NCBI GenBank assembly: GCA_964629965.1
Contig: CAZVRZ010000086.1
Coordinates: 1 to 22,711 of the forward strand
Source of the DNA: CAZVRZ01 sp964629965
Lineage (GTDB): Bacteria; Chloroflexota; Anaerolineae; Anaerolineales; UBA4823
Reading direction: 5' to 3'
DNA length: 22,711 nt
The translations under genes and the position numbers were made by a program. Shown here one piece after another: positions 14,735-22,711 of the stretch. How positions within the stretch are numbered: position 1 is the stretch's first letter; every line of letters begins with the position of its first letter. The notes beneath the pieces are model-generated. The model had not been told where the DNA came from. It searched no databases and was given only the letters and a program-made list of their open reading frames with translations.

Positions 14735-15430
14735 ATGCCTGACAAAGATCAGAAATCCGAAGATGATCTGGCGCAAGAAGCCAACAAAGAAGAGGCCAAA
14801 GAAGCCCTGAGGCGCTGGGTCAGGCACCTGCAAACCCAGCCGCTCATACCGATCGAACAGCCGAAGCAGCCGAAAGAGGCAAGCGACCAATTCCAGGTAG
14901 ACATTCAAAAGCTAGATTTCTTTACGCTGATCCAGGCGCGTCGCTCGGTGCGCGCCTTTAAGAGCACTCCCATCGAACCGGTAAAACTCGAACTGATCTT
15001 GCGGGCCGCCAATCGCGCCCCTTCGGCGGGCAACCTGCAAGCCTATGAGATCTATGTAGCGACCAACCAGGAAAAACGCCAGGCACTGGCAAAAGCTGCG
15101 CTTGGCCAGGAGTACGTTGCCAAGGCGCCCGTTGTGCTGATATTTTGTGCGCACCCGGCGCTCTCGCAGCAGCGCTACATGCAGCGCGGCGTTGAGCTGT
15201 ACAGTTTACAGGATACCACCATTGCCTGCACTTACGCCATGCTGGCATGCAGCGCGCTGGGCCTGGCAAGCGTATGGATCGGCGCCTTCGACGAAAATAT
15301 CGTGTATCAAATCATTGGTTCGCCGCATGGCTTACGCCCCATCGCTATGCTGCCGATCGGCTACCCGGCTGAAGAACCTCACCTGCGGCCGCGCCGTTCC
15401 CTGGACAATATCACCCACCGGTTAGAATAG
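14735..15430 (+). CDS. Nitroreductase-family FMN oxidoreductase
   Basis: A 231-residue protein. AAGGAGG four bases before the ATG at 14735 sets the start; an in-frame GTG at 14714 is less likely. Residues about 62-225 form the nitroreductase fold: the FMN-phosphate motif R-R-S-V-R-A-F at 69-75, and A-P-S-A-G-N-L-Q at 95-102, the flavin and substrate pocket. Such enzymes use NAD(P)H to reduce nitroaromatics, quinones or flavins; the natural substrate is unknown. The first 55 residues are an unusual charged extension (rich in D, E, K, Q and P) with no known domain. The family usually acts as a homodimer in the cytoplasm. The helicase promoter starts four bases after its stop. Confidence 0.87.
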   Translation: MPDKDQKSEDDLAQEANKEEAKEALRRWVRHLQTQPLIPIEQPKQPKEASDQFQVDIQKLDFFTLIQARRSVRAFKSTPIEPVKLELILRAANRAPSAGNLQAYEIYVATNQEKRQALAKAALGQEYVAKAPVVLIFCAHPALSQQRYMQRGVELYSLQDTTIACTYAMLACSALGLASVWIGAFDENIVYQIIGSPHGLRPIAMLPIGYPAEEPHLRPRRSLDNITHRLE

Positions 15431-15433
15431 CCC

Positions 15434-15462
15434 TTGACAGGCAGCGCATTCTCGGGTATCGT
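15434..15462 (+). promoter_or_regulatory. Promoter of the DEAD-box helicase gene
   Basis: A perfect TTGACA (15434-15439), a 17-base spacer and TATCGT (15457-15462). The leader to the GTG start at 15570 would be about 100 bases, long enough for the cold-shock type control common for such helicases, but I see no specific element in it. Confidence 0.6.
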
Positions 15463-15569
15463 TCGCCTGATTAATTTATTATTTGTACTCAGCAGTCTTT
15501 TTCCTGTTACGCAAGAACCCCGTTTCTTTCCCCTGACATCTCATTGACTTCTGAAGAAAAGGAACTTTT

Positions 15570-16895
15570 GTGAAATTTGCCCAGTTCAACCTGGATCCTC
15601 GCCTGATGGCGGGAATCTCCCGCGCCGGTTATTCGGAACCGACGCCTATTCAAATTGCTGCCATTCCTCCTGCCCTGGCAGGCAGCGACCTGATCGGCAC
15701 CGCCCAAACCGGCACCGGAAAGACGGCTGCCTTTGTATTGCCTATTCTCGATAAGCTGCTGGTGGGACAACGCCGGCATACCCGCGCTTTGATCATCACC
15801 CCCACACGAGAGCTAGCCGAACAGATTCATACGGTAGTCTGCCAGCTTGGCAGCAGTACCAAGATCCACAGCGCCACGATTTACGGCGGCGTCAGTGCCG
15901 CCCCCCAGATCGAAGCGCTGCGCAGCAAGGTCGATATCTTGATCGCCTGCCCGGGCCGCTTGTTGGACCTGATCGGCCAGGGCCACGCCCACCTGGATGA
16001 GATCGACACATTGGTAATAGACGAAGCCGACCGGATGCTGGATATGGGCTTCTTGCCATCCGTCACCCGCATCTTGGAATACGTGCCCACCCGCCGCCAA
16101 ACGATGTTATTTTCGGCCACTTTTCCGGCAGAGATCGAACAATTGGCAGCCAAGACACTGCGCAATCCCAAAAGGATCGCCATTGGCACAAGGCGCCCGG
16201 TACAAACCGTGGCGCATGCCCTTTTCCCCGTACCCAAGCACCTCAAGACCGCCCTGCTGTTGGAACTGCTGCAGCAAACCACGGTCGACTCTGTGCTGAT
16301 CTTCACGCGCACCAAACACCGGGCGCATCGCCTGGCTACCCAGATCGGGCGCGCCGGCTATCAAGTGACCAGCCTGCACAGCGACCGCACCCAAGGCCAG
16401 CGCCAAACCGCGCTCGACGGTTTCAGAGATGGACGCTTCCAGATCATGGTAGCGACCGATATCGCCGCCCGCGGGCTGGATATCGAGAACATCTCGCACG
16501 TGATCAATTACGACATGCCCGATACCGCCGATGCTTACATCCACCGCATCGGGCGAACCGGGCGCGCCGAGCACAGCGGAGAGGCATTTACCCTGATCAC
16601 CCCCGATGACCTGGATATGGTGCGCACGCTGGAAAAAATCATGGGCGAGTCACTGAAACGCCAGGAGTTGGCCAACTTCGACTACAAGGTGCCCGAGCCG
16701 CCCCGGCAAGACTTTGCCAAACCGGCTGCCGCTCGTAAAAACGAACGCCCTCCAGAACGAGGCATCCGGCTGCACAAGACCAACCCAGAAAGAACCGGTC
16801 TTGGCGAACGCAAGGACCGCAACCGGCGCAGTAACCGGAGCGCACAGGCAGGCAGCGCCAATCAACAGCGATCTCGACAAGCCAATCCGCAGTAA
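15570..16895 (+). CDS. DEAD-box ATP-dependent RNA helicase (RhlE-like)
   Basis: A 441-residue helicase with every family motif in order: Q motif G-Y-S-E-P-T-P-I-Q (20-28), motif I A-Q-T-G-T-G-K-T (45-52), Ia P-T-R-E-L (78-82), II D-E-A-D (151-154), III S-A-T (182-184), V A-T-D-I-A-A-R-G-L-D (295-304) and VI Y-I-H-R-I-G-R-T-G-R (323-332). It unwinds RNA duplexes, typically in ribosome assembly or mRNA decay. After about residue 370 a basic R/N/Q/P-rich tail follows, presumably RNA-binding. The start is a GTG at 15570 with AAAAGGA six bases upstream. RhlE-like is the best fit on overall form. It converges with the next gene, only 18 bases apart, with no hairpin seen. Confidence 0.93.
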   Translation: MKFAQFNLDPRLMAGISRAGYSEPTPIQIAAIPPALAGSDLIGTAQTGTGKTAAFVLPILDKLLVGQRRHTRALIITPTRELAEQIHTVVCQLGSSTKIHSATIYGGVSAAPQIEALRSKVDILIACPGRLLDLIGQGHAHLDEIDTLVIDEADRMLDMGFLPSVTRILEYVPTRRQTMLFSATFPAEIEQLAAKTLRNPKRIAIGTRRPVQTVAHALFPVPKHLKTALLLELLQQTTVDSVLIFTRTKHRAHRLATQIGRAGYQVTSLHSDRTQGQRQTALDGFRDGRFQIMVATDIAARGLDIENISHVINYDMPDTADAYIHRIGRTGRAEHSGEAFTLITPDDLDMVRTLEKIMGESLKRQELANFDYKVPEPPRQDFAKPAAARKNERPPERGIRLHKTNPERTGLGERKDRNRRSNRSAQAGSANQQRSRQANPQ

Positions 16896-16913
16896 GCCAG
16901 GAACTTGTTAATA

Positions 16914-18473
16914 TCAGGGAACGTTAAATTCCACCGACCGTTCAGCGCAGGTGGCCGCGTTCGATGTATCACCGCATAGTTTGATTACAGCATGAGCCCG
17001 GCAAGCGGGTAAGCATTCGCGCGTGCTCAAGGCCAGCGAGATATACGCGCTCTCACCAGGGCTGAGTTCATTTTTCACACCAACTCCACAATCCTCAGAG
17101 TTGGTGTGAAAACCCAAGCTGCTTAAACCATTGTTCATAGTCTTTCCATACAGCACCCATTCTTTTTGTTCGTCCTGGATCAGACTGGTCAATTTGCGAA
17201 AGACAACCTCGCCTTTGTTAGTCACCTTAAAGGCAGCATAAGGTACCTCGGCCTCACCACCGCAGTCATGGAGTCGAACGAACTTCAGGTCAAAAGCCGG
17301 CATCTTACCCTGCGGCGTCACCCGGCGCAGCTTGTCCAATGCTTTCTCATCCAGCAGCTTGAACGAGTCCAGGTACACCTGGATTTCCTCACCCAGCGTG
17401 GCAGGCGGCAAATACTTTACATATACTTCGTATATTCGGTTTTCAACGATATACAGCCGGCCTTCGATCAAGCGGGTCATGAGATCGTCGCTTTCACGGG
17501 CGCGAAACTCATGGGCCGGGTATCCTTGAAAGGTGAAATCTTTCTCAAAAACCAACGTGCCTTTTTCGGGGATCAACTCATCCTGTAATATCTCGAAGAT
17601 CTTCGCGGGCTCATATTCCTGCAGAACACCGGGGAGATAATCGGCGTAGACTGCATAATAGGCATAATAGAGATCGTACGAGGTAAAGGTGTGGATCATA
17701 CCGTCCGTTTTTTCGACCGGCTCAGCAGGCATTGCCACCGAAAAAGCCCCAGCCAACGAGGTGCGCGTTTCCCACCCAAGACGAGATGCAGGCCGAAGGA
17801 ACCAACCCTCCGTCGCCGCCAGGTAACCGCCCAGCAATAAAGCGGGGATCAAAATCAAGGCTGCCAGCCGGGTGCCAGCCTTGATCACAGACTGGCGCGC
17901 CCAGCGCCGGAAAGTGGGATTGGCGTAAAACGCGTCCGAAGCCTGCAAGCGGTCCGCCCGGGTCGAGGTTGCACCAGGGACGAAGCCGCTGGCGATGAAC
18001 TTTTGTTGGCGCTCGCGATGAACACCCAACAGCTCTTTTGGACCGAGAGTGGGTACGCTCTGAACCAGGCAGTCATGCGCCTCGATGGCGGGAAAACCAC
18101 GACTGGCAGTGAGAAGAACACCGGCAGAAGAGAAGGGGGTGTAGAGATAATAGTAAACCTGGCTGCCGCGATCATAGATAGAGGCAAATGTATGTTCTGC
18201 CTCCGAAGCCAAAGCCAACGAGCGCACCGAGCCGCCCCAAAACGATCGTTCCAAGAACAAATCTTGCACCACGAAGCCAAGCGCTTCGAACTCTTTTTGA
18301 AGCAGCCGCGACCGTTCGCCCCCGTAAGAACCTTCGAATGGGATGAAACGAAAATGGATCTTCCCCAGCCAACCGGCCGCCTGCAAGCCTTTCCAGGCTA
18401 AAAACAACAATAGAGAGAGCGCATAAAACACATACCCCCCAATCACAGCCGGTATCCAGATATCTTTATTCAT
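16914..18473 (-). CDS. Membrane-anchored protein of unknown function, two TM helices
   Basis: A 519-residue protein I do not recognise. Membrane helices lie at about residues 7-27 and 202-221. The stretch between them (28-200) is probably cytoplasmic and holds a beta-rich module. After the second helix, residues about 235-370 resemble a loose family of extracytoplasmic domains beginning 'F-S-V-A-M-P' and containing many Tyr. The last 130 residues contain six or so Cys (for example C-G-G near 400, E-D-C-G-V-G-V near 463 and C-L-P-A-C near 488), suggesting disulfide bonds outside the cell. The ribosome site is weak (AGGTGA about ten bases before the ATG). It converges with the helicase and diverges from the DUF6062-type gene. 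Confidence 0.65.
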   Translation of the reverse strand: MNKDIWIPAVIGGYVFYALSLLLFLAWKGLQAAGWLGKIHFRFIPFEGSYGGERSRLLQKEFEALGFVVQDLFLERSFWGGSVRSLALASEAEHTFASIYDRGSQVYYYLYTPFSSAGVLLTASRGFPAIEAHDCLVQSVPTLGPKELLGVHRERQQKFIASGFVPGATSTRADRLQASDAFYANPTFRRWARQSVIKAGTRLAALILIPALLLGGYLAATEGWFLRPASRLGWETRTSLAGAFSVAMPAEPVEKTDGMIHTFTSYDLYYAYYAVYADYLPGVLQEYEPAKIFEILQDELIPEKGTLVFEKDFTFQGYPAHEFRARESDDLMTRLIEGRLYIVENRIYEVYVKYLPPATLGEEIQVYLDSFKLLDEKALDKLRRVTPQGKMPAFDLKFVRLHDCGGEAEVPYAAFKVTNKGEVVFRKLTSLIQDEQKEWVLYGKTMNNGLSSLGFHTNSEDCGVGVKNELSPGESAYISLALSTRECLPACRAHAVIKLCGDTSNAATCAERSVEFNVP

Positions 18474-18494
18474 CCAGGAATGATCACCTTTCTC

Positions 18495-18524
18495 TTAACC
18501 TGATTGTACACCTTACGGTAAAAT
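18495..18524 (+). promoter_or_regulatory. Promoter implying leaderless mRNA for the DUF6062-type gene
   Basis: TTAACC (18495-18500), an 18-base spacer and TAAAAT (18519-18524), ending six bases before the ATG at 18531. No Shine-Dalgarno is present. On the other strand a TACAAT (18508-18503) could serve the divergent membrane-protein gene. Confidence 0.4.
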
Positions 18525-18530
18525 ATCTCC

Positions 18531-19253
18531 ATGACTGAAAAAAATCCCCTCTATTTCTCTCTGATCGAGGCCTGCCGCCAACCGGGCTGCCCGTTGTGCC
18601 GCGTGGCCCAGGATGCAGTCGAACGCTACCTGGATCATCTCTTCTACGCGGATGTGAACGATATCAAAGTGCGCCAGCACCTGCGGGAAAGCCGCGGGTT
18701 TTGCCCGCCTCATGCCTGGCTGCTGCTGGAAAAGAAACTGGGAGACGCGCTGGGGATCGCCATTATCTACCACGATATCCTGACCAATATCCTCAGAGAT
18801 ATGCCCTCCCCATACCCACCGGCTGAACAAGCCGCGGCGCCGGGATTCCTGGCGCGCCTGTCTGGCAGCCTGTCCAAGGCATTGAAGAGCGCCAGCCAGG
18901 CACTCAGCCCGCGGCGGCCCTGCCCGGCCTGCGCCGAGCAAGAAGGCATGGAACGGCTGCTGGGAGGTGTGTTGGTCGATGCGCTCACAGACGCGGCGAT
19001 GACCGAGGCCCTGCAGGCTTCCGACGGCCTGTGCCTGATCCACCTGCGCCAGGCTTGCGAGCGCGTCAACGATCCGCAGGCTTTTAGCAGGCTGTTGGCG
19101 TTCAGCCGGGAACACATCCAAAATCTGGATGCCGAGCTGGTCGAATATATCCGCAAGAACGATTATCGCTTCCGCAAAGAAGAACTGGGGCCGGAAGGCG
19201 ATTCCTGGCAGCGCGTCATCATGATGGCAGCCGGCACGCGCAAAAAAGTGTGA
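18531..19253 (+). CDS. DUF6062-type protein with two C-x2-C / C-x2-H modules
   Basis: A 240-residue soluble protein, which I match to the DUF6062 family from its overall motif pattern. It contains an internal duplication: C20-x2-C23 followed by C58-x2-H61 (G-F-C-P-P-H), and C131-x2-C134 followed by C168-x2-H171 (G-L-C-L-I-H). Each half looks like a zinc-binding or redox site within a helical domain; a Gly/Ala/Ser linker lies at about 95-125. Function is unknown. No Shine-Dalgarno is seen, and a -10 box six bases upstream of the ATG suggests a leaderless message. The CoiA-like gene starts 37 bases downstream, so the two are probably cotranscribed. Confidence 0.75.
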   Translation: MTEKNPLYFSLIEACRQPGCPLCRVAQDAVERYLDHLFYADVNDIKVRQHLRESRGFCPPHAWLLLEKKLGDALGIAIIYHDILTNILRDMPSPYPPAEQAAAPGFLARLSGSLSKALKSASQALSPRRPCPACAEQEGMERLLGGVLVDALTDAAMTEALQASDGLCLIHLRQACERVNDPQAFSRLLAFSREHIQNLDAELVEYIRKNDYRFRKEELGPEGDSWQRVIMMAAGTRKKV

Positions 19254-19289
19254 CCGGCCATTTCCAAAGCCCAGCGCCTGGAAAAGCAA

Positions 19290-20357
19290 ATGTACAAAGC
19301 GCTTGACCTGCTCAGCGAAACAGAGATCATCATCCTCAGCCCAGCCTGGCGGAAACGCATTCGAGAGCTGCGCGACATGGATCGCGTGGATCGACTGGTC
19401 TGCCAGGGATGCCGGCAGCCGCTGCGGGTGCGCGTGGGACGCGTGCGCCGGCCGCACTTCGCCCACAAGCATCTCAAGGGGTGCTCGTTCGGCCTGGATT
19501 CGCCCGAACTGCTGATGGCGCGGGCCGTGCTTTACGAGCGGCTGGTGCAGGTCTTTGCAGAGAATGCCACCCTGGAGCAGACACTGCCCGGCGGCAGCCT
19601 GCCCAGGCCGGTAGACTGCTGGGTCAGGCTGGGAGACCGATTCCTGGCCTACTGGATTATCAATGAACGGCTCAAGCTGCCCGCCCGCCAGGCCATCCTG
19701 GAGACACTGAACCATCCGCAAATCGCAGTCACCTGGGTGATCTCGAAGGGATTATTCAACCCCGACCCATACCGCAGCGGGCACATCCTGCTCTCGCCGA
19801 CCGAGCGCGATTTTCTGAAAGAAACTCCCTACGACCAGGCCGCGCCCGAAGCCGGCCTGCCCATCCTGGAAGCCGGGCGCACACTGCATTACCTGGATGC
19901 CGAGAGGCTGCAATGGATCACTTACCGCGCCTTGCAGCGCGTGCACGCACCGAATGTGTTCAGCGGACGAAGACAGGAAAGCCCCTTAGAGGGGCTGCAA
20001 TTTGACGCACAGGACGGCGAGCCGCTCCACCCCGGCGAGAAGCAAGGGCTGCAAGAAACGCTTCGGAAGGCACAGCAGATCCAGGCCGATTACCGGCATT
20101 GGTTCCGGCAAAGAGGCCGGGAAGCAGAGACCAACCAAGAAAATGAATCCTCCGCCCCTGTGCAGGAAAACCCGCCGACCGAAGAGGTATCGAGGGCAAT
20201 ACCTGAGCCAAGACCGGCGACCCTTAATACCGATCCAGCACGACCTTATGTATGCGTATTGTGCGGCGAACTGACCAGCGACTGGTGGACAATATTCTGG
20301 CAAGACGGCGTGCGGCGCTGCAAGTGCCGGGCATGCCTGGCACGCGGGAAAACATAA
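19290..20357 (+). CDS. CoiA-like competence/nuclease-related protein with C-terminal zinc ribbon
   Basis: A 355-residue protein. The N-terminus has the CoiA-type zinc element: C38-x2-C41, then R-P-H-F-A-H with H56 and H59, then C65. The region after it (70-130) fits the nuclease-like part of CoiA (A-R-A-V-L-Y-E-R-L), although I cannot confirm catalytic residues. Residues about 265-318 form a polar Pro/Glu/Gln linker. A second zinc ribbon at the C-terminus uses C322, C325, C346 and C349. CoiA in Firmicutes promotes recombination of incoming single-stranded DNA during transformation; whether this homologue does so is unknown. The ribosome site is weak (GGAAA). It follows the DUF6062-type gene by 37 bases with no terminator. 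Confidence 0.65.
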   Translation: MYKALDLLSETEIIILSPAWRKRIRELRDMDRVDRLVCQGCRQPLRVRVGRVRRPHFAHKHLKGCSFGLDSPELLMARAVLYERLVQVFAENATLEQTLPGGSLPRPVDCWVRLGDRFLAYWIINERLKLPARQAILETLNHPQIAVTWVISKGLFNPDPYRSGHILLSPTERDFLKETPYDQAAPEAGLPILEAGRTLHYLDAERLQWITYRALQRVHAPNVFSGRRQESPLEGLQFDAQDGEPLHPGEKQGLQETLRKAQQIQADYRHWFRQRGREAETNQENESSAPVQENPPTEEVSRAIPEPRPATLNTDPARPYVCVLCGELTSDWWTIFWQDGVRRCKCRACLARGKT

Positions 20358-20389
20358 GGCTCTGGCTGTCAACCTTACAAAAATATTAT

Positions 20390-20417
20390 TTGGCAGCGAA
20401 CCATTCCCTGTTATACT
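20390..20417 (+). promoter_or_regulatory. Extended -10 promoter of the repeat surface-protein gene
   Basis: TTGGCA (20390-20395), a 16-base spacer and TATACT (20412-20417), preceded by TGT, which makes an extended -10. The leader would be about 44 bases and ends with GGGAGG (20457-20462). Confidence 0.65.
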
Positions 20418-20467
20418 TTAGAGAGAGTGATTGGGTTTATCCATACATGTGCGCCTGGGAGGATGAG

Positions 20468-22711
20468 ATGAACGATCCATTAGTATTTTCAAGACAAAAA
20501 CCATACCGTCGGATTGGGCTGGCATTAGGCATGTTACTGTTGGTAGGAGTCTTCTTGAGCTGGCAAGTGGGCGTCATGTCGGCCCAGGCGGCCGCACTGA
20601 ACCCGCTCAACGGGCCGCTGGCTCCGGTCGCGACCAGCGATCCCTGCCTGGTAGATAATACAGCCGACGATGGCGAGGGCAGCCTGCGCGAGGTGATGTG
20701 GGATTGCGCAGTGAACAGTACAGGCATGGTGGTTTTTGATCCACTGCTAGATGGAAGCACCATCACCGTATTATCACCTTTGGTCACTTCGGGCGAAACA
20801 ACATTCAATACCACTGCCCTGGGAAGCGGATTAATCGTGACTGCCGCAAGCGGGAATGTCTTTCAATTCAACCACCAGATTTCGGTTTACGGGAACAAGC
20901 TCGAGGTCCAAGGTGGTTTTTCGAGCACGGCGGATATGTACCTGGACTCCATGACCATTTTTGAACAAACCAGCGGCATTGCTTTGTTTTCAGGCAATAC
21001 AACGCTCTCTAGCACCGGCGCATGGAATTTTTATCATGTGCAAATTGCAAATGGAAAGAGCCTGACCGGACCGCTAAACGGCGCAATGAACGTTTACGGG
21101 GATTGGGGCGATTCCATGGGAATAAATACAGGGGAATTCATTCCCAATGGCAGCACCGTACACTTTGCATCGTATCCTGTGGGTATATTTACAAGCCATG
21201 TGATTTTCGGCACATCCATATTCCATAATGTGCAGGTTGAGGCGGACAGTTACGCAGATCCGTATTTAGGCGCGACGATGACGCTGACAGGCAACCTGCT
21301 GCTCAACGGCGGCTATTTCTACCCCGACTCGTATGCTCCTAACACCATCGTTTTTGCCGGCAGCGGTAATACCCAGGTATACCAATCCGTATCCCTTTCC
21401 AATTTGCGAGTCGAAGAAGGGGCTGTGCTCCAATTTGCGCAAGGAGCATCGACACAAATCTTTGGCGATGTAAGCATTTACGGTGAATTGGCCCATCCAT
21501 CGGGAGATAACGTTGTTTTCGGAGGAGACTGGAGCGATGGCTTGCAAACCTTCCAGGGCTCGGCCATTTTTGATGACGTGGAAATAACATACGGGATCAG
21601 CTTCACCCTGGGGAGCGGCGCAGACTTTGGGTATATGGGCACCCTGGTGGTGCCTTCGGTGCCTTTTCCGCCAAATGATGATATCGATATTCTATCTAAT
21701 ACTCCTACCACCGTCACCCTGGCAGGTTCCGGTTTACAGGATATGCCCTTTTATTATGTGGATAATCTGGTGGTCAAACCCGGCGCAACACTGAACGCAT
21801 CCAGCCATTTTTATATCTTTGGCAACTTCGCCTGCGATGGAGGCTTTGTTCACAATGGAGGCACCGTGGATTTCAGCGGCTCGCCATCTGTCTTTACAGG
21901 GTCAGCGATTTTCAACGATGTATATATTGCTGGCTACTCAGAACTTGCGCTGGGCATGAATGCTAACCTTGGTTATGCAGGCACTCTGTCGGGCATTGGT
22001 ACACTTGATCTGAGCAATGCACCGAATACGCTTACCCTGGCAGGTACTACGGCCCAGTATGTTACTGGCGCTGTCAACAACCTGGTGATCAACCCTGGCG
22101 CAATACTGAGCGCACCCAGCTCATTGTATATCTGGGGCAGCTTTACCAATAACGGCACCTTCGTTCATAACAATAGCACGGTAACCTTTATGGGCGCGCC
22201 GTCCTACTTCTACGGTACAGCAGTTTTCAATCATGTGGAAATCCCCAGCACTTTCAGCCTCCGCTTAGGCGAGAATGCCAATTTTGGCTATCAAGGCAAT
22301 GTGTGGGGCATTGGCACGATGGAAATCTCAACCACCGTACCCAGCACCCTCACCCTGGCCGGGAGTGCTGTGCAAACGCTGCCAGTAGATATCGATATCG
22401 ATACCGTTCACAGCCTGGTGATCAATCCTGGCGCCACGCTGAGCCCGCCCAGCTTGTTGAACATCTACGGGAATTTCACCAATAATGGCGATTTCATCCA
22501 CAACAACGGCACGGTGGTCTTCAACGGCAATAGCCACATCGGCGGGAATAGCGAGACTCACTTCAACAACGTGGTCATCGGCGGCGGCGCGGGCGACGAA
22601 TTCGTGGGCTCGGGTACGCTGGCTGCCACCGCCGGAGGCGTGCTGACCGCTCCGAACGGCACGCTGTACGTGGGCGGCAGCTTCACTAACTCCGGCGACT
22701 TCGATCCCAAC
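20468..22711 (+). CDS. Secreted repeat-rich surface protein, CSLREA-like N-terminus (partial, runs off right edge)
   Basis: The frame is open from the ATG at 20468 to the last base, giving 748 residues so far and no stop. GGGAGG lies five bases before the ATG. A long signal peptide (residues 1 to about 42: R-Q-K-P-Y-R-R, hydrophobic core, then A-Q-A-A-A) indicates export. A CSLREA-like segment follows (D-D-G-E-G-S-L-R-E-V-M near 75, then V-V-F-D-P), typical of bacterial beta-helix surface proteins. From about residue 200 the protein is made of beta-strand repeats such as F-x-x-x-G-T-F-V-H-N-N and V-x-F-x-G; the last three are regular 106-residue units. N/G/T/S richness and almost no Cys fit an adhesin or S-layer-type beta-solenoid. 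The anchor would lie beyond the window. Confidence 0.9.
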   Translation, partial: MNDPLVFSRQKPYRRIGLALGMLLLVGVFLSWQVGVMSAQAAALNPLNGPLAPVATSDPCLVDNTADDGEGSLREVMWDCAVNSTGMVVFDPLLDGSTITVLSPLVTSGETTFNTTALGSGLIVTAASGNVFQFNHQISVYGNKLEVQGGFSSTADMYLDSMTIFEQTSGIALFSGNTTLSSTGAWNFYHVQIANGKSLTGPLNGAMNVYGDWGDSMGINTGEFIPNGSTVHFASYPVGIFTSHVIFGTSIFHNVQVEADSYADPYLGATMTLTGNLLLNGGYFYPDSYAPNTIVFAGSGNTQVYQSVSLSNLRVEEGAVLQFAQGASTQIFGDVSIYGELAHPSGDNVVFGGDWSDGLQTFQGSAIFDDVEITYGISFTLGSGADFGYMGTLVVPSVPFPPNDDIDILSNTPTTVTLAGSGLQDMPFYYVDNLVVKPGATLNASSHFYIFGNFACDGGFVHNGGTVDFSGSPSVFTGSAIFNDVYIAGYSELALGMNANLGYAGTLSGIGTLDLSNAPNTLTLAGTTAQYVTGAVNNLVINPGAILSAPSSLYIWGSFTNNGTFVHNNSTVTFMGAPSYFYGTAVFNHVEIPSTFSLRLGENANFGYQGNVWGIGTMEISTTVPSTLTLAGSAVQTLPVDIDIDTVHSLVINPGATLSPPSLLNIYGNFTNNGDFIHNNGTVVFNGNSHIGGNSETHFNNVVIGGGAGDEFVGSGTLAATAGGVLTAPNGTLYVGGSFTNSGDFDPN
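21716..22670 (+). repeat. Three 318-bp in-frame tandem repeats in the surface protein
   Basis: Units start at the conserved ACCCTGGC (T-L-A-G) at 21716, 22034 and 22352, exactly 318 bases (106 residues) apart. Each runs T-L-A-G, then N-L-V-I-N-P-G-A-x-L, then G-x-F-x-N-x-G-x-F-x-H-N, then V-x-F-x-G, then F-N-x-V-x-I, and closes with a Gly-rich stretch. The identity is at protein level rather than strict DNA level, indicating an older duplication. Units upstream of 21716 are degenerate. Confidence 0.75.

Noticed and set aside
18513..19721. 402-residue open frame on the minus strand
   Set aside because: It lies antisense to the DUF6062-type and CoiA-like genes, which show clear Cys/His motifs. 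The frame is rich in Q, P, R and H, has no recognisable domain and looks like a GC-driven shadow.
22387..22404. GATATCGATATCGATA short direct repeat
   Set aside because: It encodes D-I-D-I-D within the surface protein and is too short to be more than local codon repetition.

Overview
The window reads as bacterial chromosome of moderate GC, and I infer a member of the Chloroflexota, most likely Anaerolineae-like. No 16S or other phylogenetic marker is present, so this rests on softer signs: LiaF-like membrane genes, a DUF6062-type protein, a DUF4091-type secreted protein ending in a short Y-L-P tail of the kind I associate with secreted proteins of this phylum, a CSLREA-like repeat surface protein, and a group III type phosphofructokinase. 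Most genes have strong AGGAGG-type ribosome binding sites. These moved several starts inward of the longest open frame.

Layout: (1) 122-622, a Nudix hydrolase on the plus strand closed by a strong hairpin. (2) 2630-662, a three-gene minus-strand operon of small LiaI/LiaF-like membrane proteins. (3) 6412-2807, a minus-strand operon of a GlmU-C-like left-handed beta-helix protein, glmM and a divergent nagB. (4) 6770-8411, a plus-strand pair: a coiled-coil protein and an SPFH-domain protein fused to an excisionase-type helix-turn-helix. It has a near-consensus promoter with a perfect dyad at the predicted transcription start. (5) 10338-8494, glmS on the minus strand; its long leader contains what I read as a divergent glmS self-cleaving ribozyme (about 10640-10484). 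(6) 11864-10749, pfkA, with its own promoter and terminator. (7) 14647-11951, a large secreted DUF4091-type protein. (8) 14735-16895, a nitroreductase-family protein and a DEAD-box RNA helicase. (9) 18473-16914, a two-TM membrane protein of unknown function. (10) 18531-20357, a DUF6062-type double zinc-module protein and a CoiA-like protein. (11) 20468 to the right edge, a secreted surface protein open to the window end, with three 318-bp repeats.

Functional theme: glmS, glmM and the GlmU-like protein feed fructose-6-phosphate and glutamine toward UDP-GlcNAc, the cell-wall precursor. NagB would run the opposing deamination, but its catalytic loop is altered. PfkA competes for the same fructose-6-phosphate. 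A ribozyme sensing glucosamine-6-phosphate in the glmS leader would close the feedback loop. The LiaF-like operon and the SPFH pair fit an envelope-maintenance theme, but that link is inference from proximity only.

The most notable items are the glmS ribozyme candidate, which appears to carry an inserted two-hairpin domain with a GNRA tetraloop; the SPFH-HTH fusion; the NagB active-site substitution; and the stand-alone GlmU-like beta-helix in a glmM operon. I see no CRISPR array, tRNA, rRNA, transposase or integrase in the window.
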